A DNA stretch of 6,284 bases from an uncultured Clostridium sp. (lineage in GTDB: Bacteria > Bacillota > Clostridia > TANB77 > CAG-508), in assembly GCA_947568605.1 (NCBI GenBank), contig CANOPV010000055.1, forward strand, positions 1 to 6,284, given 5' to 3'. The notes under the pieces were generated by a model. That model made no database searches and had not been told where the DNA came from. It saw only the letters and a list, made by a program, of their open reading frames with translations. The translations under genes were made by a program, and so were the position numbers. Position 1 is the first letter of the stretch. Every line of letters begins with the position of its first letter. Below are positions 1-5,082 of this stretch, in pieces.

Positions 1-115
1 ATATTCACGAGAAAAATAAATATAAAAAAATAGTATTTTATATATATACTACATTTTTATAAATATCAAGCGAACAAAATAAAATTTTATAAAAACAATT
101 CTATATTTTTATGAT

Positions 116-157
116 GAAGAAAAATAAGAACTAACTTACTATGTGTAAATTAGTTCT
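116..157 (-). terminator. Rho-independent terminator downstream of spo0A (possibly bidirectional)
   Basis: AGAACTAA at 127-134 pairs exactly with TTAGTTCT at 150-157. After one C/A mismatch, TTAC (136-139) pairs with GTAA (145-148), leaving a five-base loop. On the minus strand the hairpin is followed by a T-rich run (126 down to about 117, reading TATTTTTCTT), as expected for intrinsic termination of spo0A transcripts about 90 bases after the stop codon. The plus strand is also T-rich after the hairpin (158-170), so it could work in both directions. Nothing gene-like is visible from 1 to 115; a weak AT-only hairpin at 31-51 is all I see there. Confidence 0.72.
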
Positions 158-243
158 ATTTTATTTTATTAATAATCTAATGACATAAATTATATATATT
201 ACGTTTTTTATAAGTTAACACATTCTAAACAGTATAACATTTG

Positions 244-1071
244 TTATGCACTTTTTAACTCTAATCTTAATTTATCTGCTATCATCGCTATAAATTCACT
301 ATTGGTTGGTTTTCCTTTTGCTGCTGAAACAGTATAACCAAATATACTTTCTACTACATCTGTTTGCCCTCTTCCCCACGCTACTTCTATTGCGTGACGA
401 ATTGCACGTTCTACTCGTGATGGAGTAGTTGTATATTTTATTGCTATTTCTGGATATAGTTGTTTTGTTATTTGATTTATTATATCTATATCATTTACTA
501 CCATCATTATTGCTTCTCTTAAATATTGATATCCTTTTATATGTGCTGGTACTCCAACTTCGTGTATGACGTTAGTAACTAATGCTTCTAAATTTTCTTC
601 ATTTTTCTTATTTTCTGGCGAAATTTCTATGTAAGGTGCTTTTATTTCTCTACTTGAATTACTTACACTAGTATTCTTAAATTGTGATGGTCTAAAATTC
701 TTCAAGTCTTTTACTCTTTTTAATAACAAATTTATATCAAATGGCTTTACAACATAATATTGTGCACCTAATTCTATTGCTCTTTGTGTTATTTTATCTT
801 GTCCTACTGCTGAAAGCATTATACATAATGGCTTTTTATCCATATTAGATTCATATATTCTTTCTAATACTCCCAGTCCATCTAAGTGTGGCATAATTAC
901 ATCTAATAGTAATATATCTGGCTGTGCTACTGTTACCATCTCTATCGCTTCATTACCATCTTTTGCAATGCCTAACACCTCCATATCATTTTCTTTCTCA
1001 ATATAACTTGCCAAGTTGTTAGCAAAATCAGAATTATCATCTGCTATTAATATTGATATTTTCTCTTTCAC
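244..1071 (-). CDS. spo0A: Sporulation transcription factor Spo0A
   Basis: This 275-residue response regulator is the master switch for entry into sporulation. Phosphorylated Spo0A dimerises and binds 0A boxes to activate or repress early sporulation genes. The receiver domain spans about residues 5-120: acidic pocket D11-D12, phosphoacceptor D57 in LLLDVIMP, S87, and K109 in VVKPF. A variable linker (about 125-157) leads to the Spo0A-specific DNA-binding domain (about 160-272), which has the family hallmarks HEVGVPAHIKGYQYLREAI and, at 216-232, the recognition-helix block TPSRVERAIRHAIEVAW. Length matches the family (267 residues in Bacillus subtilis). The start is GTG at 1069-1071, chosen because a perfect AGGAGG lies 8 bases upstream (1080-1085) and the receiver domain begins at once. 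It has its own promoter and a terminator. The spoIVB gene that often precedes spo0A is absent; yigZ is upstream. In clostridia Spo0A is usually phosphorylated directly by orphan kinases (family knowledge, not visible here). Confidence 0.98.
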   Translation of the reverse strand: MKEKISILIADDNSDFANNLASYIEKENDMEVLGIAKDGNEAIEMVTVAQPDILLLDVIMPHLDGLGVLERIYESNMDKKPLCIMLSAVGQDKITQRAIELGAQYYVVKPFDINLLLKRVKDLKNFRPSQFKNTSVSNSSREIKAPYIEISPENKKNEENLEALVTNVIHEVGVPAHIKGYQYLREAIMMVVNDIDIINQITKQLYPEIAIKYTTTPSRVERAIRHAIEVAWGRGQTDVVESIFGYTVSAAKGKPTNSEFIAMIADKLRLELKSA

Positions 1072-1097
1072 TTTAAATTCCTCCTATGATTTAAAAT

Positions 1098-1112
1098 TGT
1101 AAAATTTTTACA
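1098..1112. promoter_or_regulatory. 15-base palindrome in the spo0A promoter/leader, candidate operator
   Basis: TGTAAAA, one central T, then TTTTACA form a perfect inverted repeat. It lies 6 bases downstream of the predicted -10 box, so it covers the likely transcription start and first bases of the spo0A message, ahead of the AGGAGG site at 1080-1085. The position fits an operator for a repressor. In RNA only a weak AU-rich hairpin could form. It does not match the 0A box (TGTCGAA). AT-rich palindromes of this size can arise by chance in DNA of this composition, so function is an inference. Confidence 0.35.
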
Positions 1113-1118
1113 TTCAGA

Positions 1119-1147
1119 ATTATATTATAACTTCCAATTTTTTGCAA
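1119..1147 (-). promoter_or_regulatory. Sigma-A-type promoter of spo0A
   Basis: On the minus strand, TTGCAA (1142-1147) serves as -35 box and TATAAT (1119-1124) as a perfect -10 box, separated by 17 bases (1125-1141). A second TATAAT overlaps at 1124-1129, but its spacing to the -35 box would be only 12. Predicted transcription start is near 1112, giving a leader of about 40 bases before the GTG codon. No TGTCGAA 0A box is visible in the gap 1072-1250, so autoregulation by Spo0A is not apparent. No convincing terminator for yigZ is visible in the same gap, so some read-through from yigZ is possible. Confidence 0.68.
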
Positions 1148-1250
1148 TAGTTTTTGGAAATTTTTTCTATTTTTGTATTAAAAATGCAAATTAAGTAAAG
1201 TCAAAGCATATATTTTTCATATATTTTAGGAAATTTTAATATTTTTAATT

Positions 1251-1892
1251 TCATTTTAAAATTGATGTCTTATTTTTTACATAAATTTTTGATAATATAT
1301 TTATTTTATCAGATTTTGCATTTTTATCGAAAAAATTGTTTAATAATGTTAATTTATGTTCTACAATTTCTAATATTATATTTACATTTTCATTAAATTC
1401 TTCATTTTTAATTTTTATATCATTTATTTTACAAAAATATTTGAATTTTTCTAATTCTTGATATTGTAATTTAATATTTACTTCATATCCTAATTGTATA
1501 TTTACGAATTCTGATTGTTGTATTGCTAATAATGTAGAGTCTGTATATGCTTTTACTAGTCCTCCTGTTCCTAATAATATTCCTCCAAAGTACCTCGTTA
1601 CTATAACTAAAACATTTACAAATTGATTTTTTTCTAATATTGTTAATATTGGTTTTCCTGCTGTTCCTGAAGGTTCTCCATCATCACTACTTCTTTGAAT
1701 TATATTTTCATTGTCTATAATTCTGTATGCAAAGCAATGATGTTTTGCATCGAAAAATTGCTTTTTTATATTTTTTAATATAAAATTTACTTCTTCTTCA
1801 TTTTGAACATAAAATATGTTTGCAATAAATTTTGATTTTTTTTCTACTAATTCTGCTATTGCATTATTATTGATTGTTTTTAGTTGATTCAT
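1251..1892 (-). CDS. yigZ: YigZ/IMPACT family protein (UPF0029 with DUF1949)
   Basis: This 213-residue protein belongs to the conserved YigZ (B. subtilis YvyE) family, related to the N-terminal domain of eukaryotic IMPACT, which modulates the Gcn2 stress kinase. The biochemical role in bacteria is not settled; ribosome- or translation-linked functions have been proposed. Family motifs are intact: ELVEKKSKFIA near the N-terminus, AKHHCFAYR (49-57), DDGEPSGTAGKPIL (70-83) and the signature VTRYFGGILLGTGGLVKAY (98-116). The C-terminal part (about 140-205) fits the small DUF1949 ferredoxin-like domain. Length is normal for the family. No signal peptide or membrane segment is seen, so it should be cytoplasmic. 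The ATG at 1890-1892 has GAAAGG (1900-1905) 7 bases upstream. A hairpin repeat begins only 9 bases further upstream, which may affect translation or message stability. It is co-directional with spo0A but separated from it by 179 bases containing the spo0A promoter. Confidence 0.93.
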   Translation of the reverse strand: MNQLKTINNNAIAELVEKKSKFIANIFYVQNEEEVNFILKNIKKQFFDAKHHCFAYRIIDNENIIQRSSDDGEPSGTAGKPILTILEKNQFVNVLVIVTRYFGGILLGTGGLVKAYTDSTLLAIQQSEFVNIQLGYEVNIKLQYQELEKFKYFCKINDIKIKNEEFNENVNIILEIVEHKLTLLNNFFDKNAKSDKINILSKIYVKNKTSILK

Positions 1893-1914
1893 TATTAAAC
1901 CTTTCTTTTATTTT

Positions 1915-1940
1915 GGGCACGGTATTTCCTGCCCCCTATA
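1915..1940 (-). repeat. Short interspersed palindromic repeat, unit 1, in the yigZ leader
   Basis: Read on the minus strand, the unit begins TGTATAGGGGGCAGG and ends CCGTGCCC. GGGCA (1915-1919) pairs with TGCCC (1930-1934) and GG (1921-1922) with CC (1928-1929), giving a hairpin with one bulged C and a TATTT loop. The C/G content is far above that of the neighbouring coding DNA. The layout (GTA, a G-run, then a stem closing in GCCC) resembles a short repeat that I recall as common in gut Clostridia intergenic DNA; this rests on memory, not a search. It sits just upstream of the yigZ ribosome site. Confidence 0.5.
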
Positions 1941-1966
1941 CATTTTTATTAGGGTCTAGCCATTGG

Positions 1967-1994
1967 AGAGTGGACAACACATACATCTCTACAT
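1967..1994 (-). repeat. Probable degenerate second unit of the same short repeat
   Basis: On the minus strand it begins TGTAGAGATG and ends GTTGTCCACTC, matching the start and general layout of the unit at 3504-3532, which begins CGTAGAGGCG. No good stem remains, so if it is a copy it is a decayed one. It lies 27 bases upstream of unit 1 in the same orientation. Confidence 0.3.
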
Positions 1995-2024
1995 TTATCT
2001 ACTGTTTTTGTTATATTTTATTTA

Positions 2025-2172
2025 AGAACCCCCAGTCGTGCTTTGCTTGGGCAGCCCCCTTATTAAAGAGGCCAAGATTAAGAAGGTTCTTCGAAGAACC
2101 AACGATAAAAATCGTCTCTATGTTCTTGCCTCCCTTATTTAAGGGAGGTGGCACGAAGTGCCGGAGGGTTCT
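2025..2172. repeat. Composite palindromic repeat of two back-to-back units between the flavoprotein gene and yigZ
   Basis: The outer ends AGAACCCCC (2025-2033) and GAGGGTTCT (2164-2172) are inverted copies with one mismatch. In the middle is a perfect 16-base palindrome GGTTCTTCGAAGAACC (2085-2100). This splits the block into two units, each opening with AGAACC and closing with GGTTCT: 2025-2090 and 2095-2172. The right unit has three clean hairpins: ACGAT/ATCGT (2102-2115), CCTCCCTT/AAGGGAGG with an ATTT loop (2129-2148), and GGCAC/GTGCC with a GAA loop (2150-2162). The left unit has a decayed equivalent (CCCCCTT and AAGAGG near 2055-2071). Local GC is 28 of 60 at 2041-2100 and 19 of 30 at 2141-2170, against about 10 of 60 in a sampled coding stretch (1441-1500). 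The start (GAACCC, hairpin, CCTCCCTT) resembles repeats I remember from many gut Clostridia. With its stacked hairpins it could also act as a terminator or 3' stabiliser of the flavoprotein message. Confidence 0.72.
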
Positions 2173-2197
2173 ATTAATATATTTTTAAAATAATTAA

Positions 2198-3470
2198 TCA
2201 AAAATTACTTCCAGCAGTAAACCCAGTTGAATATGCAATTTGTAAATTAAACCCACCTGTATACGCGTCTACATCTATTACTTCGCCTGCAAAATATACT
2301 CCTTTAACTATCTTAGATTCCATAGTTGATGAATTTATCTCTTTTACATTTACCCCTCCTGATGTTATTATTGCATTTTCGATTGGTCTAAAACTACTTA
2401 TTGTTAATTCAAAATTTTTTATAGATTTTATAAGTTTTAATCTTTCTTCCTTTTTTATTTCATTATTCCTTTTATTTGGGTCAATATTAGAATTCTTTAT
2501 TATTTCTGGAATAATTTTTTTAGGTAATAACTTATCTAATGAATTAATCAATTTCTTATTTTTTATTTCATCAAAATCTCTTCTAATTCTTAAATCTAAC
2601 TTTTCCTCTGATAAAGCAGATTTTAAATCTATCTTTAACTTTATTTTTTTATTATTCAAAAGTTCTTCTAAATTTTTATACCTCAATAAATGTGCTGATG
2701 AACTTAATATTGTTGGACCAGATACTCCAAAATGTGTAAATAACATTTCTCCAAAATCTTCATATATAGTCTTATTTCTTTCAATATCTATTAATTTTAT
2801 AGATACATTTCTTAAACTTAACCCTTGTAAGTTTTTGCATACTGTTATTTCATATACTTCTAATGGCACTAATGATGGTTTTATTTTTGTTATTGTATGT
2901 CCTAAATTTTCTGCTAAAATATATCCATCTCCTGTTGAGCCTGTATTTGAATAACTTTTTCCACCTGTTGCAATTATAACTTTATCTGCTTTTATAAATT
3001 CATTTTTATTTGTTACTTTATTAAATATATGTACACCATTTACAATATTCTCTTCTTCATTAACAGATATTTCTACAACCTTACAATTTGTTTTTATTTT
3101 TACATTTAATTTATTTAATTTTTTTATTAATGCATTTAAAACATCTTGTGATTTATCAGAAATGGGAAATACTCTATTTCCTCTTTCATATTTTACTTCT
3201 ACTCCTTGTTCTTTTAATAAATTAATAATATCTATATTATTAAAATTTTTAAAAGCACTATATAAGAATTTTCCATTTCCAGTAATATTATTTATGAAGT
3301 CTGAAATATCTATACTACTTGTTATATTGCATCTTCCTTTTCCTGTAATTAGTAGTTTTCTTCCTAATGAATTCATTTTTTCTAAAATTGTTACATCATT
3401 TCCTATTTCTGCTGATGCGATTGCTGCCATCATTCCTGCTGGTCCTCCGACCAACAATTACTGTTTTCAT
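2198..3470 (-). CDS. HI0933/YhiN (BaiN-like) family FAD-dependent oxidoreductase, frameshifted near the N-terminus
   Basis: This is a flavoprotein of the HI0933 family (TIGR00275; also named NAD(P)/FAD-dependent or aminoacetone-oxidase-family enzyme). The substrate is unknown for most members; the related BaiN has been linked to bile-acid conversion in gut clostridia, which must not be assumed here. Seen directly, numbered from the codon at 3457: GGPAGMMAAIASAE (4-17), acidic E26 ending the Rossmann fold, the hallmark GRKLLITGKGRCNIT (32-46), ATGGKSYSNTGSTGDGY (163-179) and the C-terminal FAD-contact block GVYFAGEVIDVD followed by YTGGFNLQ (from 386). The natural start is ATG at 3468-3470, with AAAGGA 6 bases upstream. 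It encodes MKTVIVG, but one extra base at about 3449 then shifts the frame; deleting it gives MKTVIVGGGPAGMM and a normal protein of 423 residues. As written, the ATG frame stops after 24 codons. A TTG start at 3457 keeps the rest in frame but has no ribosome site and loses the first beta strand. Sequencing error, recent mutation or recoding are all possible; no other lesion is seen. Confidence 0.85.
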
Positions 3471-3476
3471 ATTTCT

Positions 3477-3482
3477 TCCTTT
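3477..3482 (-). promoter_or_regulatory. Ribosome binding site that fixes the flavoprotein start at 3470
   Basis: AAAGGA on the minus strand is 6 bases ahead of the ATG at 3468-3470. There is no comparable site ahead of the in-frame TTG at 3455-3457, whose upstream bases are the codons of MKTV. This supports initiation at 3470 and makes the one-base frame conflict at about 3449 a real feature of the given sequence. Confidence 0.75.
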
Positions 3483-3503
3483 CTCTTAAAAATTGGATTC
3501 TTT

Positions 3504-3532
3504 ACGTGAACGACCAATGGTCGCCTCTACGT
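3504..3532 (-). repeat. Short interspersed palindromic repeat, unit 3, in the flavoprotein leader
   Basis: On the minus strand it reads ACGTAGAGGCGACC, then ATT, then GGTCGTTCACGT. CGACC (3511-3515) pairs with GGTCG (3519-3523) around a three-base loop, and the outer ACGT at both ends also pair, with unpaired bases between. The opening GTAGAGG and the palindromic core place it with the units at 1915-1940 and 1967-1994, in the same orientation and again just ahead of a gene start (33 bases from the ATG). It abuts the inverted-repeat element at 3541. Confidence 0.5.
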
Positions 3533-3540
3533 TTTTTTAA

Positions 3541-3644
3541 TACAATTCGAGTTAAAGGATTATTTTTTTAATGAAATTATGCAACAATATGACGAAGTCT
3601 TTAAAGCCAATGAATTAAAAAAATAATTTTAACGATGAATTGTA
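3541..3644. mobile_element. MITE-like element with 31/32-base terminal inverted repeats
   Basis: The left arm (3541-3572) and right arm (3614-3644) are near-perfect inverted copies. Both start TACAATTC from the outside, then differ (GA against ATC), share GTTAAA, differ by two extra G in the left arm, and share the 14 bases ATTATTTTTTTAAT. That gives 28 identical positions per arm. The 41-base centre is unrelated between the halves. Both ends are TA, so the inverted repeats may begin at CAATTC with a TA target duplication, as in IS630/Tc1-mariner-type insertions. There is no transposase gene, so the element would be non-autonomous. On the plus strand an open frame through the centre ends at TAA 3624-3626 (about YDEVFKANELKK before the stop), possibly the 3' remnant of a lost transposase gene, possibly chance. 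The strong hairpin could also impede transcription between the PLP enzyme and flavoprotein genes. Confidence 0.55.
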
Positions 3645-3657
3645 GTAGAAATTTCCT

Positions 3658-3686
3658 ATTATATATAATACCTGTCTTAATATAAA
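3658..3686 (-). promoter_or_regulatory. Weak candidate promoter for the flavoprotein gene
   Basis: On the minus strand a perfect TATAAT (3658-3663) lies 17 bases downstream of TTTATA (3681-3686), which matches the -35 consensus at four of six positions. The -10 box is part of an AT-only palindrome (3658-3669), so chance is a serious alternative. If used, the leader would be about 180 bases and contain both the MITE-like hairpin and the short repeat. Confidence 0.25.
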
Positions 3687-3689
3687 ACA

Positions 3690-4937
3690 TTAAATCACTA
3701 TATTATTAATTGCTTTTAAAACACCTAATTTTCCATATTCATAAGTTAGCCCACCTTGCATAAATGCAATATATGGTGGTCTAATTGGACCATCACAACT
3801 TAACTCTATTGATGAACCTTGTGTAAAACTTCCGCTTGCCATAATTATTTTATCATTATACCCTGGCATATCCCAAGGCTCTGGTATTGAATTTGAATCT
3901 ATTGCAGAACCCATTTGAATTCCTTGACAATATTTTATTAAATCTTGTGGATTTCCAAATTCAATTGTTTGAACTATATCTACTCTTTTATCATTATACT
4001 TTGGACTAACTTTATATCCTAATTTTTCTAACATTTTACTTGCAAATACAGCAGTTTTTAAACTATTTGCTACAACACTCGGTGCCATATATATACCTTG
4101 CAATATTGATTTATTTGCTCCTAATGATGGTCCTACTTCTTTTCCTTGTCCTGGTGATGTTAGCCTTTCTGCTGCTAATTCTACTAATTCTTTTTTTCCT
4201 GCTATATATGCACCGTTTGAAGCAATTCCTCCTCCTAAATTTTTTATTAGTGAACCAACTATAATATCGGCTCCAACTTCTAATGGCTCTTTTTCTCCTA
4301 CAAATTCACAATAACAGTTATCTACCATTATTATAATATTTTTATCAATGCTTTTTTTTAATTTTATTACTTTTTCTACTTTTTCAATTGAAATACTACT
4401 ACGATTTTCGTAACCTTTTGAACGCTGAATTTCTATTAATTTTATTCCACCTTTTTTTACTCTATCTTCTATTTTAGAATAATCGAATTCATCATTTAAT
4501 AAATCTATTTGCTCATATTTTACTCCAAAAGATTTTAATGAACTCTTATTTTCTTCTATTCCTATAACAGAGTCTAATGTATCATAAGGTTTTCCATTAA
4601 TACTTAACATTGTGTCATTCGGTCTTAAAAATGCAAATAATGCTACTGTAAGCGCGTGTGTACCTGAGATAAATTGATTTCTAACTAAACAATCTTCTGC
4701 TTTTAATATGTCTTTAAATACATTTTCTATCGTATCTCTTCCTATATCTCCATAGCCATATCCTGTTGTAGAATTAAAGTGTATATCTGATATATTATTT
4801 TTTTGAAATGCGTTTAATACTTTTAAACTATTTGTTTCGCAAACTTTGTTTATTTCATCAAATACATTTCTTATTTCTTCTTGAGCTTCTATTGCCATAT
4901 TTTCTAAATCTTTGCTTATTCCAAATTCTTTATACAT
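3690..4937 (-). CDS. Methionine gamma-lyase family PLP-dependent protein (YnbB-like, aluminium-resistance family)
   Basis: This complete 415-residue protein belongs to the PF06838 group of fold-type I PLP enzymes, annotated as methionine gamma-lyase family or 'aluminium resistance' proteins (B. subtilis YnbB). The true substrate is not established; a carbon-sulfur lyase or related cystathionine-type reaction is inferred from the fold. Visible features are an N-terminal helical segment (about 1-45), HFNSTTGYGYGD (53-64), phosphate-binding SGTHA (91-95), D206 in MVDNCYCEF positioned to contact the pyridine nitrogen, and the PLP Schiff-base lysine K232 in GSLIKNLGGGI. After these come RLTSPGQGKEVGPSLG (258-273) and the C-terminal domain with SCDGPIRPPYIAFMQGGL (380-397). 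Length is normal for the family; no signal peptide, so cytoplasmic. The ATG at 4935-4937 has AAAGGA (4949-4954) upstream with a rather long 11-base spacer; within it, a four-codon ATG-AAT-TAT-TAA overlaps the start as TAATG. No convincing promoter is seen in the gap 4938-5082. Confidence 0.93.
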   Translation of the reverse strand: MYKEFGISKDLENMAIEAQEEIRNVFDEINKVCETNSLKVLNAFQKNNISDIHFNSTTGYGYGDIGRDTIENVFKDILKAEDCLVRNQFISGTHALTVALFAFLRPNDTMLSINGKPYDTLDSVIGIEENKSSLKSFGVKYEQIDLLNDEFDYSKIEDRVKKGGIKLIEIQRSKGYENRSSISIEKVEKVIKLKKSIDKNIIIMVDNCYCEFVGEKEPLEVGADIIVGSLIKNLGGGIASNGAYIAGKKELVELAAERLTSPGQGKEVGPSLGANKSILQGIYMAPSVVANSLKTAVFASKMLEKLGYKVSPKYNDKRVDIVQTIEFGNPQDLIKYCQGIQMGSAIDSNSIPEPWDMPGYNDKIIMASGSFTQGSSIELSCDGPIRPPYIAFMQGGLTYEYGKLGVLKAINNIVI

Positions 4938-5002
4938 TAATAATTCATTCCTTTCTAAATTTTATAAACCCAAGTTTGAAAAGAATTAGTATATTGCTAG
5001 GC

Positions 5003-5064
5003 AAAATTTAATTAAAATACCAGAAATGTACTTTTTGTAGATTGAGGATTTTTAATTAAATTTT
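5003..5064. repeat. A/T-only inverted repeat downstream of the WG-repeat gene
   Basis: AAAATTTAATTAAAA (5003-5017) is the exact reverse complement of 5050-5064. After two mismatches CC (5020-5021) pairs with GG (5046-5047), leaving a loop of about 24 bases. No T-run follows on the minus strand (it continues GCCTAGC), so it is not a canonical terminator for the WG gene, though it is the only stem-loop after that stop codon. Each arm is itself nearly palindromic, and in DNA this AT-rich part of the match could be chance. Confidence 0.45.
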
Positions 5065-5082
5065 AACGACGCAAGATGCTGA

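Noticed and set aside
1108..1128. CodY-type box in the spo0A promoter
   Set aside because: Only the central CTGAA core fits; about six of fifteen consensus positions mismatch.
1110..1142. Sigma-H-like promoter (GGAA and GAAT motifs) overlapping the spo0A promoter
   Set aside because: Both boxes depart from the AGGA/GAAT consensus context and the spacing is short; the sigma-A match explains the region better.
1874..2188. Plus-strand open frame of 104 codons
   Set aside because: It is made of the palindromic repeats plus the opposite strand of the yigZ start; no ribosome site, no coherent protein pattern. Repeat DNA of this kind often yields spurious hypothetical proteins.
1893..2197. CRISPR array, suggested by the density of short repeats
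   Set aside because: Repeats are palindromic and unequal, with no regular repeat-spacer period and no cas genes.
3455..3457. TTG as the start of the flavoprotein
   Set aside because: No ribosome site upstream; it would delete the first strand and first glycine of the Rossmann motif, whereas the ATG at 3470 has AAAGGA and encodes the expected MKTVIVG.
3162..3509. Plus-strand open frame of 115 codons
   Set aside because: Antisense shadow of the conserved N-terminal part of the flavoprotein; hydrophobic, low-complexity translation.
4040..4264. Plus-strand open frame of 74 codons, leucine-rich
   Set aside because: Antisense shadow of the PLP enzyme gene, whose catalytic lysine region it overlaps; the apparent membrane character comes from reading AT-rich codons backwards.
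4808..5011. Plus-strand open frame of 67 codons
   Set aside because: Antisense of the PLP enzyme N-terminus and its leader; no supporting signals.
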